This document shows, piece after piece, positions 7,508 through 15,492 of a DNA stretch of 64,000 bases. Origin of the DNA: Thermoproteota archaeon (lineage in GTDB: Archaea > Korarchaeota > JAOZGF01 > JAOZFZ01); the NCBI GenBank assembly GCA_027492035.1, contig JAOZFT010000004.1:349249-413248 (forward strand), read 5' to 3'. Within the stretch, counting starts at the first letter, position 1, and each line of letters begins with the position of its first letter. Made by a program: the position numbers and the translations under genes. The notes below the pieces were generated by a model, which saw nothing but the letters and a program-made list of their open reading frames with translations, did not search any database and was not told the origin of the DNA.

Positions 7508-7972
7508 ATGGTGAAAATTACAGATGTACCTGCAGACCTACTGATCAAGAAATTAGCTGAGAAATTGAAGGAAATCCCAGAAATAAAGCAGCCTGAATGG
7601 AGTCTCTTTGTCAAGACAGGCGTTTCTAAGGAAAGGAGGCCTTCAAACCCGGATTGGTGGTACATACGCGCAGCTTCAATTCTGCGGAAACTCTACTTAA
7701 AGGGGCCTATGGGAGTTTCAAGGCTGAGATCTTTGTATGGAGGAAGGAAAAACAGAGGCTCTAAACCTGAACACTTCTACAAAGGAAGTGGAAAAATTAT
7801 AAGGACGATTCTTCAACAATTAGAGGCTGCAGGGTTCTTAAAACTCAAAGAAGTAAATGGGAGAAAACTAGGGAGAACAATAAGTGACAAGGGAAAATCT
7901 TTCGTTGACTCAAGTTCTTACCTGGTAATGAAAGAACTCACCAGCAGAAAAAAGATGGAATACACTATCTAA
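7508..7972 (+). CDS. rps19e: 30S ribosomal protein S19e
   Basis: 154 residues, normal for archaeal S19e. Family hallmarks are visible: VKTGVSKERRPSNPDWWYIRAAS (quoted in part: PSNPDWWYIRAAS), a winged-helix core with YLKGPMGVSRLR, the YGGRKNRGSKPEHF loop, and a C-terminal LEAAGFLK...GRTISDKG. It is an essential small-subunit head protein in archaea and eukaryotes, involved in pre-rRNA maturation. It opens the conserved archaeal string rps19e, PDCD5-like, rpl39e, rpl31e, eif6, rpl18a, pfdA. Confidence 0.95.
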   Translation: MVKITDVPADLLIKKLAEKLKEIPEIKQPEWSLFVKTGVSKERRPSNPDWWYIRAASILRKLYLKGPMGVSRLRSLYGGRKNRGSKPEHFYKGSGKIIRTILQQLEAAGFLKLKEVNGRKLGRTISDKGKSFVDSSSYLVMKELTSRKKMEYTI

Positions 7973-8045
7973 ATTTCAACGCAAAAAATGTTTTGGAAAT
8001 AAAGATTTAAAGTGTTTAAGAAGCGCTTAGGAGGGTGTGTTGAGA

Positions 8046-8372
8046 ATGAGCGACGAACTTGAGGAGCTTAAGAAGAGGAAACTAATTGAACTTCAACAAA
8101 AACTGATTGAAGAAGAAAGAAAAAAGGAGTTGCAGAAACAAATCGAGCAGCAGAAAAGGATGATCTTGAAAATAATTTTGACACCTGAAGCTAGGCAAAG
8201 ATTGGCTAACGTGAAAATGGTTAAGCCTGAAATAGCTGAAACAATAGAATCCCAACTAATTCAGCTCTACTCAATTGGTAAATTAAGAAATAGGGTTTCA
8301 GATGAACAATTAAAAAGAATCCTTCACTCTATCCAAAAACAGAGGAAAGAAGTTAAGATCAAATACAAATAA
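8046..8372 (+). CDS. PDCD5-family DNA-binding protein
   Basis: 108 residues from ATG 8046; TTG 8040 and GTG 8037 are alternative starts, all close to the GGAGG at 8030. A long charged N-terminal helix ([17 protein letters not shown]) precedes the compact three-helix PDCD5 core with [18 protein letters not shown] and the terminal [10 protein letters not shown] segment. This small basic protein is widespread in archaea next to S19e; nucleic-acid binding and ribosome association have been suggested, but the exact role is not settled. Confidence 0.9.
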   Translation: MSDELEELKKRKLIELQQKLIEEERKKELQKQIEQQKRMILKIILTPEARQRLANVKMVKPEIAETIESQLIQLYSIGKLRNRVSDEQLKRILHSIQKQRKEVKIKYK

Positions 8373-8422
8373 AAAGGGTCCTAAATTACCCTTTCTTATT
8401 CAAAAATGTGGAGGTGTTACTT

Positions 8423-8578
8423 TTGTCCAGAAATAAACCTTTAGGGAAGAAGCTGAGGCTACTGAAAAAGGAGAGACAAAACAGCAGAGTCCCTATTTGG
8501 GTAATCCTTAAAACAAATAGGAGAGTAACAACAAATTATAAAAGGAGACAGTGGAGAAGGTCAAGGTTAAAAGTTTGA
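8423..8578 (+). CDS. rpl39e: 50S ribosomal protein L39e (51 aa)
   Basis: The translation starts [20 protein letters not shown] and continues to [12 protein letters not shown] and [12 protein letters not shown], matching the very conserved L39e sequence from end to end. The start is TTG, with GGAGGTG upstream at about 8411. L39e lines the exit tunnel in place of part of bacterial L23. It is immediately followed by rpl31e, whose frame overlaps or abuts this stop. Confidence 0.95.
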   Translation: MSRNKPLGKKLRLLKKERQNSRVPIWVILKTNRRVTTNYKRRQWRRSRLKV

Positions 8579-8601
8579 ACAAAGGGAAAAGGTTGAAAAA
8601 A

Positions 8602-8916
8602 ATGAGTAAAGGAGAGGAGAAAGAAATAATTATTTCCTTAAAAATACCTCGAAACCCGAGAAGTAACAGGGCTGAAAGGGCAGTTTCATACCTTAAAAAA
8701 TCACTTGAGCGACATTTAAGGAAACATTTAAAGGAAAAGAGTGAAGAAGAGGAAGAAGAGGAAAAAATAAAAATAGATCCTGCCCTTAACGAATATCTTT
8801 GGAAAAGGGGAATAAGGAACATTCCAAGAAAAGTAAAGGTTTCAGTTAAACTCAGTAAAGGAAAAAAAGAGAAAGAAGAAGAGGAAGGGGTAACAGTTAA
8901 ACTTGCTGAAAAATAA
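8602..8916 (+). CDS. rpl31e: 50S ribosomal protein L31e
   Basis: 104 residues from ATG 8602, which matches the family N-terminus (EKEIIISLKIPR). In-frame TTG 8575, overlapping the L39e stop, and GTG 8551 are possible upstream starts. The core NRAERAVSYLKKSLERHLRKH and the segment LNEYLWKRGIRNIPRKVKV are typical of L31e, which sits at the tunnel exit. It carries two acidic poly-Glu insertions (SEEEEEEEK and KEKEEEEG) that lengthen it beyond the usual 85-95 residues. Confidence 0.9.
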   Translation: MSKGEEKEIIISLKIPRNPRSNRAERAVSYLKKSLERHLRKHLKEKSEEEEEEEKIKIDPALNEYLWKRGIRNIPRKVKVSVKLSKGKKEKEEEEGVTVKLAEK

Positions 8917-8937
8917 TTCAAAGGTAGCTTACTCGCC

Positions 8938-9603
8938 ATGATCAGCCAAACGCATTTCCACGGTGAACCTTACGTGGGGGTTTTCTTCTCCACAAATGAA
9001 GATTATACACTCATCCCCCCCACCACAAGTGAGAAAACAAAGAAATTAATTGAAAAAACCTTGAAAACACAGGTGGTTGAAGCAACAATCATGGAAACTT
9101 ACTTATTAGGTATATTAACTGTTTCAAACTCTTACGGATTCATTCTACCCCACCTTGTAACTGAACATGAAGTTGAAAACATAAAGAAAGAAACCGACAG
9201 CAAAATACTTGTTTTAAACACTAAATACACTGTTCTCCGTAACCTCATAATCTTGAACAATTCCCATCTAATTATTTCCAATGTACTGAAAAGGAAAGTA
9301 AATGAAATATTGAATTTCTTAGGAATGGAGACTTTCTTAATCTGGGAAGAAAGAGATCAGCCACTAATAGGGTCCATGGTTGTTGTAACCGACAAAGGAG
9401 GAGTGGTTTCTCCCTTAATTACTTTAGACAACGAAAAAAAATTAGAATCTTTCCTAGGTTTCGCTTTACCTAAATGCACAGTTAATTCAGGAGGAAATTT
9501 CCCTTCTTTAGGGTTAGTGGCTAACTCTAAAGGTGGATTAACCAGTTTCAAAACAACTGGTTACGAACTCTCCCTTCTGGAGAAGGGTTTATCATTTCTA
9601 TAG
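8938..9603 (+). CDS. eif6: Translation initiation factor 6 (aIF6)
   Basis: 221 residues, the family norm. aIF6 binds the 50S subunit near L23/L14 and blocks joining of the subunits until removed. The five-fold pseudo-symmetric alpha/beta repeats show as recurring G-[IV]-[LF]-x-P segments (SYGFILPHLV, GSMVVVTDKGGVVSPL, LGLVANSKGGLTSF). The ATG at 8938 follows the rpl31e stop by 21 nt. It is encoded in the standard rpl31e-eif6-rpl18a order. Confidence 0.95.
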   Translation: MISQTHFHGEPYVGVFFSTNEDYTLIPPTTSEKTKKLIEKTLKTQVVEATIMETYLLGILTVSNSYGFILPHLVTEHEVENIKKETDSKILVLNTKYTVLRNLIILNNSHLIISNVLKRKVNEILNFLGMETFLIWEERDQPLIGSMVVVTDKGGVVSPLITLDNEKKLESFLGFALPKCTVNSGGNFPSLGLVANSKGGLTSFKTTGYELSLLEKGLSFL

Positions 9604-9629
9604 TTTTTAAAAGTGAAGAGGGGATCTCA

Positions 9630-9869
9630 ATGAAGGAAGTAAAGTTTTATCGAATAGAAGGGTATTTTGAAAAAAATAAAGAGAAGGTTTTTTTCAGAAA
9701 AGAGGTAAGTGCTGTTTCAGAAGAAAAAGCAGTAGAGAAACTGTGTTTCAATATCGGAAGTAAACACAGGGTTAAAAAGCCAGTGATTAAAATCAAAAAG
9801 GTTGCTGTTATAAGTGGAGAGGAGTTAACTGACCCTGTTCTTAAAGAGTTGCTTCTGAGAAGGGAATAG
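9630..9869 (+). CDS. rpl18a: 50S ribosomal protein L18Ae (LX)
   Basis: 79 residues. The family pattern is YRIEGYFEKN near the N-terminus, a KEVSAVSEEKAVEKL helix, and GSKHRVKKPVIKIKKV before a short tail. LX sits near the central protuberance/P-stalk side of the large subunit. ATG at 9630 follows GAAGAGGGG. It lies 26 nt after eif6 and 25 nt before pfdA, as in many archaea. Confidence 0.92.
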   Translation: MKEVKFYRIEGYFEKNKEKVFFRKEVSAVSEEKAVEKLCFNIGSKHRVKKPVIKIKKVAVISGEELTDPVLKELLLRRE

Positions 9870-9894
9870 AAAAAAGAGGGTTGAGGAAGCTTTT

Positions 9895-10302
9895 ATGGCC
9901 GAAAAATTAGCAGAAAGGGAAATAATCCCACAAATCCAATATATACAAGCTTTGGTGGATTCCTTACAAGAAGAAATCCGAAGAATGAATATTCTAAGGA
10001 ATCAGTTAAGCTTAACTTTGTTAGGTTTAAAAGAAGTGAAAATAAATAGAGAGACTCTGTCTTCAATAGGTTCAGGTGTTTACGCTTTCACTAAACCCCT
10101 CCATGAAGACAAGTTCCTAATAAATGTTGGAGCTAATGTTTATGTTACTAAGTCGAAAGAAAAAGCTTTGGAGTATCTTTCGAAACAATTAAATGAGGTA
10201 AATAAACTTATTCAAAAGTATCAAAGCCAACTTCTCAATTACATGAGCCTACTGGATCAGTTGAACGCTAAACTTAGTCGATTGAGCCAGAAACAGACAT
10301 AA
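9895..10302 (+). CDS. pfdA: Prefoldin alpha subunit
   Basis: 135 residues: an N-terminal coiled coil (IQYIQALVDSLQEEIRRMN), a central beta-hairpin region with GSGVYAFTKPLHEDKFLINVG, and a C-terminal coiled coil (LNEVNKLIQKYQSQLLNYM). Two alpha subunits with four beta subunits make the jellyfish-shaped chaperone that hands unfolded proteins to the thermosome. The beta subunit is encoded at 25420-25806. pfdA ends 11 nt from the convergent ftsY stop. Confidence 0.92.
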   Translation: MAEKLAEREIIPQIQYIQALVDSLQEEIRRMNILRNQLSLTLLGLKEVKINRETLSSIGSGVYAFTKPLHEDKFLINVGANVYVTKSKEKALEYLSKQLNEVNKLIQKYQSQLLNYMSLLDQLNAKLSRLSQKQT

Positions 10303-10313
10303 AGTGTTTCCTT

Positions 10314-11216
10314 TCAAATAATCTCTTCAATTATTTTTTCAGGTTCATAACGGATAAAGTCCATATATCCCTGTCCACACCCTAAAAACAAAATAGGTTT
10401 CTTTAGCGTATTTGCAACTGTGAGAATAACTCCTCCCTTGTCAGTGGCATCTATTTTGGTAATTACTGCACAGTCTACTTGGATAGCTTCATCGAAAAAT
10501 TTGCACTGTACCTCTGCATCGTTTCCCGCTAACCCGTCAATAACCAAAACTTTTAAATCTGGATTGTTAACTCTGACAACCTTTTTCAGTTCTTCAAGTA
10601 AGTTCTCGTTTGAATGAGCTCTACCCGCTGTATCAGCACATACAACATCAAATCTTTTAGTCCTGGCTCTTTCTATAGCGTCATATATAACAGCTGCACT
10701 GTCCGACCCTCTTCTTTGTTTAACAACTTGTACTTTGACGGCTTCTGCATATTTACACATCTGTTCTATCCCTGCAGCACGGAATGTGTCAGCTGCTGCA
10801 ATTAACACCCTGAACCCCTTCTCTTTCAGGTATTTTGCTGTTTTCGCTACAGATAATGATTTCCCTACTCCATTGAAGCCTACAAAAATAATTACGTAAG
10901 GTTTTCCCCCCTTTTTACCCACTTCACTAGGTAAATCTATCTCTGGTGTTTGTAGAATCCTTAACAGCTCCTCCCTCATAATATTAAAAACAGCTTTTTC
11001 TCTTTTACCCCTGGGAACCTTCAAATCCACAATCTTTCTTTTTAAACACTCTCTTAATTCTTTACATGTACCATAGGAGACCCCTGCTGAATAAAGTTTT
11101 ATTTCCACTTCATCAAATATTTCCTCAAATTTCTTTTCAGTAATTTTCTCTTCTAGTAAAACCTTAATCAGTTTCTCTTTGAATGAAATTAAGGGATTCT
11201 TTAACTCTTTCCACAA
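10314..11216 (-). CDS. ftsY: Signal recognition particle receptor FtsY
   Basis: 300 residues. The N domain (about 1-90) is helical. The GTPase domain has P-loop GFNGVGKSLS, DTFRAAGIEQ, DTAGRAHSNENL (G3), TKIDATDKGG (G4) and a closing GCGQGYMDF. FtsY docks the SRP-ribosome complex at the membrane for co-translational export, here presumably including the surface proteins in this window. The start reads TTG. In many archaea ftsY follows pfdA on the same strand; here it is inverted and convergent. The acidic A-domain extension is absent, as usual in archaea. Confidence 0.95.
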   Translation of the reverse strand: MWKELKNPLISFKEKLIKVLLEEKITEKKFEEIFDEVEIKLYSAGVSYGTCKELRECLKRKIVDLKVPRGKREKAVFNIMREELLRILQTPEIDLPSEVGKKGGKPYVIIFVGFNGVGKSLSVAKTAKYLKEKGFRVLIAAADTFRAAGIEQMCKYAEAVKVQVVKQRRGSDSAAVIYDAIERARTKRFDVVCADTAGRAHSNENLLEELKKVVRVNNPDLKVLVIDGLAGNDAEVQCKFFDEAIQVDCAVITKIDATDKGGVILTVANTLKKPILFLGCGQGYMDFIRYEPEKIIEEII

Positions 11217-11273
11217 TTTTCAGTCCTCTTTTCCTTTTTCTTTAAATTTTTAGAAAGGTATACTGAGAGGAGG

Positions 11274-11290
11274 AAAAATTTAAAAATTTT
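11274..11290 (+). promoter_or_regulatory. TATA-like element upstream of argF
   Basis: AAAAATTTAAAAATTTT lies about 40-50 nt before the argF ATG at 11328, in the divergent gap between ftsY and argF. A second run, CTTTAAATTTTTAG at 11240-11253, could serve ftsY on the other strand. Confidence 0.4.
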
Positions 11291-11327
11291 GTAACATTAC
11301 CTCTCCATTTAAAGGGTGTTTCAATCT

Positions 11328-12257
11328 ATGTTGAAAGGAAAAGATTTTCTTTCTTTAAAAGATTTTTCAATAGAAGAAATCACTAAGCTATTGAGGTTAT
11401 CAATCTCTTTTAAGCAAGAATTCCTAACCGGTAAAAGAGTAAGTAACATCTTAAAAAATAAATCTTTAGCTTTAGTTTTTGAAAAACCCTCTACCCGGAC
11501 AAGGGTTTCCTTTCAAGTTGCAATAAATCAGCTTTCTGGTTACTCAATTTATTTAGATAAGTCTTCCACCCAGTTGAGCAGGGGTGAAACGGTCAGCGAC
11601 ACAGGGAAGGTTTTAAGTAGGTACGTAGACGGCATAATAGCTAGGGTCTATAGTCACCAAACACTACTTGAATTGGCTAATTCTTCCACTGTGCCTGTGA
11701 TAAATGCTTTATCAGATCTTTACCACCCCTGTCAAGCTTTAGCCGACTTGTTAACAATTATTGAAAAAAAGGGGAGGACGAAAGGAATAAAAATGGCTTA
11801 TGTGGGGGACGGTAACAACGTTTGCAACTCTTTAATGATAGCTTCCTCTAAAACAGGTATAAACTTAATGGTAGCCACTCCCCCCGGCTATGAACCTAAA
11901 CAAGAAGTTATTGAGTTAGCAAATAAATTCTCAAGCGAGACAGGATCTAAAATTAAGGTATCAAATTCTCCAGAGGAGGCAGTTACTGATGCAGAAGTGA
12001 TTTACACAGATGTATGGGTAAGCATGGGTCAAGAAGAAGAAAAAGATAAAAGATTGAGGGATTTTCAAGGGTTTCAGGTAAATAATGATTTGCTGAAATT
12101 TGCGAAAAAGGATTTTATTTTTATGCACTGCCTTCCAGCCCATAGAGGGTTAGAAGTGTCTTCAGACGTTTTAGACGACCCCTTACACTCTGTTGTTTTT
12201 GACCAAGCCGAGAACCGTCTACATACAGAAAAGGCAATTTTAAGTCTCTTGGTCTAG
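11328..12257 (+). CDS. argF: Ornithine carbamoyltransferase
   Basis: 309 residues from ATG 11328 (AAAGGG upstream; GTG 11316 is an in-frame alternative). The carbamoyl-phosphate loop EKPSTRTRVSFQ, the SxxxQLSRGE loop, HPCQALADLLT, and the C-terminal ornithine/cysteine signature FMHCLPAHRG with FDQAENRLH are all present, so an active OTC is expected. It makes citrulline from ornithine and carbamoyl phosphate for arginine synthesis. It stands alone, with no other arg genes nearby. Confidence 0.95.
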   Translation: MLKGKDFLSLKDFSIEEITKLLRLSISFKQEFLTGKRVSNILKNKSLALVFEKPSTRTRVSFQVAINQLSGYSIYLDKSSTQLSRGETVSDTGKVLSRYVDGIIARVYSHQTLLELANSSTVPVINALSDLYHPCQALADLLTIIEKKGRTKGIKMAYVGDGNNVCNSLMIASSKTGINLMVATPPGYEPKQEVIELANKFSSETGSKIKVSNSPEEAVTDAEVIYTDVWVSMGQEEEKDKRLRDFQGFQVNNDLLKFAKKDFIFMHCLPAHRGLEVSSDVLDDPLHSVVFDQAENRLHTEKAILSLLV

Positions 12258-12365
12258 AACTTTCTTTATGTCGAAAGAAACATAAACAATTGTCAACCTA
12301 TAATCTGTTTGATACTTGTTAAAAATTTAAAAAGAAGCCAACCCTTAAAAGTTTGAAACGTTTCA

Positions 12366-12377
12366 CTTTTTAAAAAG
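12366..12377 (+). promoter_or_regulatory. TATA-like element upstream of ftsZ
   Basis: CTTTTTAAAAAG lies about 60 nt before the ftsZ TTG. A second AAATTTAAAAAG is at 12323-12334. Either could drive the ftsZ-secE-spt5 operon. Confidence 0.35.
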
Positions 12378-12436
12378 AAGTTTCAAGAACTGAAACTACA
12401 ATTCGGAAACCGATGAATTTTTGATGGTGGAAAATA

Positions 12437-13498
12437 TTGAGAGAAAATCAGAAGAAATATGGTGTCACAAATAAAGAATTAGAGGAAATACTGAGTGAAA
12501 GCCGGGCGAAGCTGGTGGTTGTAGGTGTAGGAGGAGCAGGTGGAAACGTAGTTGACTTAATCAAAAAAAATAAACTGGAAGGGGTTGAAACAATCAGCAT
12601 AAACACTGACGCACAAGACCTTCTTAAAATAAATGCTGACACTAAAATTTTGATAGGGAAAAGAATAACTGGAGGTTTAGGAGCTGGCAGTGACCCAATT
12701 ATTGGTGAAGCTGCGGTAAAGGAGGATGAAGAAGAAATAAGGGAGGCATTGGGAGGAGCAGACCTCACTTTCATAGTAGCTGGTTTAGGGGGTGGAACAG
12801 GCACAGGTGCAAGCCCTACAATTGCATCTTTAGCTAGGGAATCCGGTTCAGTTGTGATGACCATAGTTTTCTTCCCTTTCTCTGTAGAGGGAGCTAAAAG
12901 GCAGGAAATAGCTTTGAACAGTTTAAAAAACTTTTTAACAAATTCTGACACTTTCGTATTGATTCCCAACGACAAAATTCTTGAACTTAAACCAGGTATC
13001 TCCTTGAAAGAAGGCATCTACTACGCCAATAAAGCAGTGACAGACTTAATAAAAAACTTGGTTGAAATAATTGAAGCCCCCACCACCATAAATGTTGACT
13101 TCGCTGATTTAAGGACGGTGCTTGAAGAAGGGGGAATATCCACTTTTACTTCACTTGAAATTAATGACTTTAATAAGTTAGAAGAAATAACTAAGCAAGT
13201 ACTGATTAACCCCCTCATAGAAGTTGAAACCTCCGGAGGAAAAAAGGCGCTTTTATTTATTAAAACTTCGTCAAGTGTTGAAATAGAAAAAATCAGCAGT
13301 TTACTTGAAAGCGTAGTTTCCCAGCTTGATCCAAACGCCCAAGTAATATGGGGAGCAAACATCGTGGAAGATGACAGCTCCAAAACAAAAGTGTTCAGCA
13401 TAATCACAGGCGTTAAACTTTTAAACATAAAGATTGAGGAGGTAGTTGCTAAACCTAAACCTAGCATAGATTTAGGGATCGACCTTGAATCTCTTTAA
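12437..13498 (+). CDS. ftsZ: Cell division protein FtsZ
   Basis: 353 residues with a TTG start after GGTGG. The tubulin-like GTP-binding domain shows VVGVGGAGGNVV, the signature GLGGGTGTGASP, and the T7 catalytic loop NVDFADLRTVL. The C-terminal domain follows, with only a short tail after residue about 340. FtsZ polymerises into the division ring; its presence argues for FtsZ-based rather than purely ESCRT-based division. secE follows 21 nt later, the usual archaeal ftsZ-secE-spt5 arrangement. Confidence 0.96.
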   Translation: MRENQKKYGVTNKELEEILSESRAKLVVVGVGGAGGNVVDLIKKNKLEGVETISINTDAQDLLKINADTKILIGKRITGGLGAGSDPIIGEAAVKEDEEEIREALGGADLTFIVAGLGGGTGTGASPTIASLARESGSVVMTIVFFPFSVEGAKRQEIALNSLKNFLTNSDTFVLIPNDKILELKPGISLKEGIYYANKAVTDLIKNLVEIIEAPTTINVDFADLRTVLEEGGISTFTSLEINDFNKLEEITKQVLINPLIEVETSGGKKALLFIKTSSSVEIEKISSLLESVVSQLDPNAQVIWGANIVEDDSSKTKVFSIITGVKLLNIKIEEVVAKPKPSIDLGIDLESL

Positions 13499-13519
13499 AA
13501 ATTTAAGAGGGTTTTAAAG

Positions 13520-13708
13520 ATGTCTCTACCTAACAAAATTAAAGATTTCATTGTTCAATGTGAAAGAGCTCTGAAAAAAGCTTCTAAACCTGCAAGGAAT
13601 GAATTTCTTAAAATTTCTGGGATTTGCCTTTTAGGATTAACTTTGCTTGGAGTGATAGGGTTAACTATTAGGTTAATAGCTAATTTACTTAGCGGTTCAC
13701 CTGTGTGA
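13520..13708 (+). CDS. secE: Preprotein translocase subunit SecE/Sec61-gamma
   Basis: 62 residues, a typical archaeal SecE with one membrane helix: a basic amphipathic N-terminal helix (IKDFIVQCERALKKASKPAR) followed by the transmembrane segment ISGICLLGLTLLGVIGLTIRL. It clamps SecY in the protein-conducting channel. Position between ftsZ and spt5 supports the call. The next gene starts 7 nt after its stop. Confidence 0.9.
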   Translation: MSLPNKIKDFIVQCERALKKASKPARNEFLKISGICLLGLTLLGVIGLTIRLIANLLSGSPV

Positions 13709-13715
13709 ATGTTCT

Positions 13716-14177
13716 ATGCCTAAAAAGAATAATTTTTATTTGGTAAGGGTAACTAAGTCACAAGAAAACACAACTTCTTTAATACTTGCAAAAAGAGCTG
13801 AAAGAATGCGTGGAAAAATAAAATCCATAATTTCATTAGATGAGCTGCCGGGGTATGTCATAGTTGAAGCCAACTCCATAAACGAAGTTGATAAATTAAT
13901 AACTAACGTTCCACACGTAAAAGGGAGAGTAGCCACCTTTCTTCAAGAGGAAGAAGTTGCTAAGTTATTAAAAAGAAAATCATACATTGAGGAACTGGAA
14001 ATAGGGGATGTTGTTAAGTTAACAACTGGTCCATTTGAAGGTGAGAAGGCAAGAGTAGTGTCTATAAGTAAAAGTAGGGATGAGGTTACTGTGGAACTGT
14101 TTGAATCATTGGTTCCAGTCGCAATTACTGTGCCAGGTGACGCGGTCAAGAAGGAAAAACCTAAGGAGCAGGAATAA
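13716..14177 (+). CDS. spt5: Transcription elongation factor Spt5 (NusG family)
   Basis: 153 residues: an NGN domain (about 5-85, with FYLVRVTKSQE and LPGYVIVEA) and a KOW domain (about 95-150, with EIGDVVKLTTGPFEGEKARV). Spt5 with Spt4 (encoded at 42167-42361) bridges the RNA polymerase clamp and makes elongation processive. It is placed between secE and the rpl11 operon as in most archaea. Confidence 0.95.
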   Translation: MPKKNNFYLVRVTKSQENTTSLILAKRAERMRGKIKSIISLDELPGYVIVEANSINEVDKLITNVPHVKGRVATFLQEEEVAKLLKRKSYIEELEIGDVVKLTTGPFEGEKARVVSISKSRDEVTVELFESLVPVAITVPGDAVKKEKPKEQE

Positions 14178-14338
14178 TCCTTGTTTAAAATGTGAAGAAA
14201 ATTTTTCTTCTCCTTTAAAAGGGGAATGCTTTTTTGAAAGGAGAAGATTCATTTTTTCCGGGATTTGGAAAATAAAAGGGTTCGTCAATAAATGGGAGTG
14301 TTTCGCAGGAGAGGAATTTTTAAGAAAGTGACTTGGGA

Positions 14339-14803
14339 ATGGAGAACATAAAAACAGTTAAATTGTTGGTGGAAGCAGGCAAAGCTTCAGCAGGTCCACC
14401 TTTAGGCCCTGCATTGGGCCAAATGAAACTAAACGTTAGTAAAGTAGTTGAAGAAATAAACAATAAAACAAAGAGTTTTCTGGGGATGAAGATCCCTGTC
14501 ACTCTTTACGTAAATATGAAAACGCGTGAATATGAAATAGAAGTGGGTTTGCCTACCACTTCAGCTCTTCTCAAAAAAGAAATAAGTGAATCTGGTAAAG
14601 AAAAAAACGTTGAATTAAAGAAAGTAATTAAAATAGCTAAGGAAAAAATGGGGGACATGTTCGTTTCAGACTTAAAAGCGGCTGTTAAAACCGTGTTAGG
14701 TGTAGCTGTTTCAATGGGGGTTAAAGTTGACGGTAAATCCCCAAAGAAAGTTATTAAAGAAATTAATGAAGGGTTACATGATTCTCTTCTAGAACTAGTT
14801 TAA
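14339..14803 (+). CDS. rpl11: 50S ribosomal protein L11
   Basis: 154 residues from ATG 14339 (TTG 14333 is also in frame). The N-terminal domain has AGKASAGPPLGPALG and the KSFLGMKIPV segment; the rRNA-binding C-terminal domain has KKVIKIAKEKMGDMF and VLGVAVSMGV. L11 forms the base of the GTPase stalk with L10/P0. A 161-nt gap separates it from spt5, long enough for its own promoter, and it leads rpl11-rpl1-rpl10-rpl12. Confidence 0.95.
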   Translation: MENIKTVKLLVEAGKASAGPPLGPALGQMKLNVSKVVEEINNKTKSFLGMKIPVTLYVNMKTREYEIEVGLPTTSALLKKEISESGKEKNVELKKVIKIAKEKMGDMFVSDLKAAVKTVLGVAVSMGVKVDGKSPKKVIKEINEGLHDSLLELV

Positions 14804-14809
14804 ATCTAG

Positions 14810-15481
14810 GTGAGAAAAAAAATTGAGGTGTTAATTTTGAGCCTTGGCGAGGAAGCACTGAAAAATGCAGTGGAGGAGGCTAAGAAAAATTCAAAGGAAA
14901 GGAACTTCACCGAAAGCATCGACTTAACAGTGGTGCTTAAAGGGGTAGATATGAGAAAGACCACCAATAGGTTAAGTCAAATCTTGGAACTTCCATACAA
15001 ACTTAATAAGAAAGTTGAAATTTGTGTAGTGGCTAAAGGAGACTTGGCTTTAAGAGCAAAGAAAGCAGGAGTTTTTACTCTTGACCCTGACGAAATCTCT
15101 TCCCTAGCCTCTAACCCTAGAAAAGCCAAGGAATTTGTGAAAAAATTCAACTTCTTTATTGTTCAATCCAATTTTATGCCTACTATAGGGAAATACTTAG
15201 GTAGGTTCTTAGGCCCAAGAGGAAAAACACCCATACCTTTCCCACCCACAGGAGACATAGAAAAAAGAATAGAGTCTCTTAGAAAATCAGTCAATTTATC
15301 CCTTAAGAAACAACCAGTTCTTCATGTTCCAGTCGGAACAAAAAACATGAAAACAGAGGAAATAGTCAAAAACATTAAAGCAGTGCTTTCTCTTCTATCC
15401 ACTAAGTTCGATCTGAAACATAACTTAAGAACCGTTCTAGTTAAAACAACAATGGGAAAACCTGTTAAAATCTACCCGTAA
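14810..15481 (+). CDS. rpl1: 50S ribosomal protein L1
   Basis: 223 residues with a GTG start, 6 nt after rpl11. Two-domain L1: the segment VQSNFMPTIGKYLGRFLGPRGKTP (LGPRGKTPIPFPP is the signature) and the C-terminal LRTVLVKTTMGKPVKI are diagnostic. L1 forms the mobile stalk that guides deacylated tRNA from the E site. In other archaea it represses its own operon by binding the mRNA leader, which is possible here. Confidence 0.95.
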   Translation: MRKKIEVLILSLGEEALKNAVEEAKKNSKERNFTESIDLTVVLKGVDMRKTTNRLSQILELPYKLNKKVEICVVAKGDLALRAKKAGVFTLDPDEISSLASNPRKAKEFVKKFNFFIVQSNFMPTIGKYLGRFLGPRGKTPIPFPPTGDIEKRIESLRKSVNLSLKKQPVLHVPVGTKNMKTEEIVKNIKAVLSLLSTKFDLKHNLRTVLVKTTMGKPVKIYP

Positions 15482-15492
15482 GGTGAAAATTT

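Noticed and set aside
8730..8765. GAA/GAG repeat in rpl31e as a sequencing artefact or microsatellite
   Set aside because: It encodes an in-frame acidic insertion and a second similar insertion lies later in the same protein; the reading frame is intact on both sides.
12448..13017. 189-residue minus-strand ORF opposite ftsZ
   Set aside because: Ser/Pro-rich mirror of FtsZ codons with no family features; antisense shadow.
14080..14331. 83-residue plus-strand ORF between spt5 and rpl11
   Set aside because: Overlaps the end of spt5 in another frame, has no recognisable pattern and a low-complexity Phe/Arg composition; the gap is better read as a leader for rpl11.
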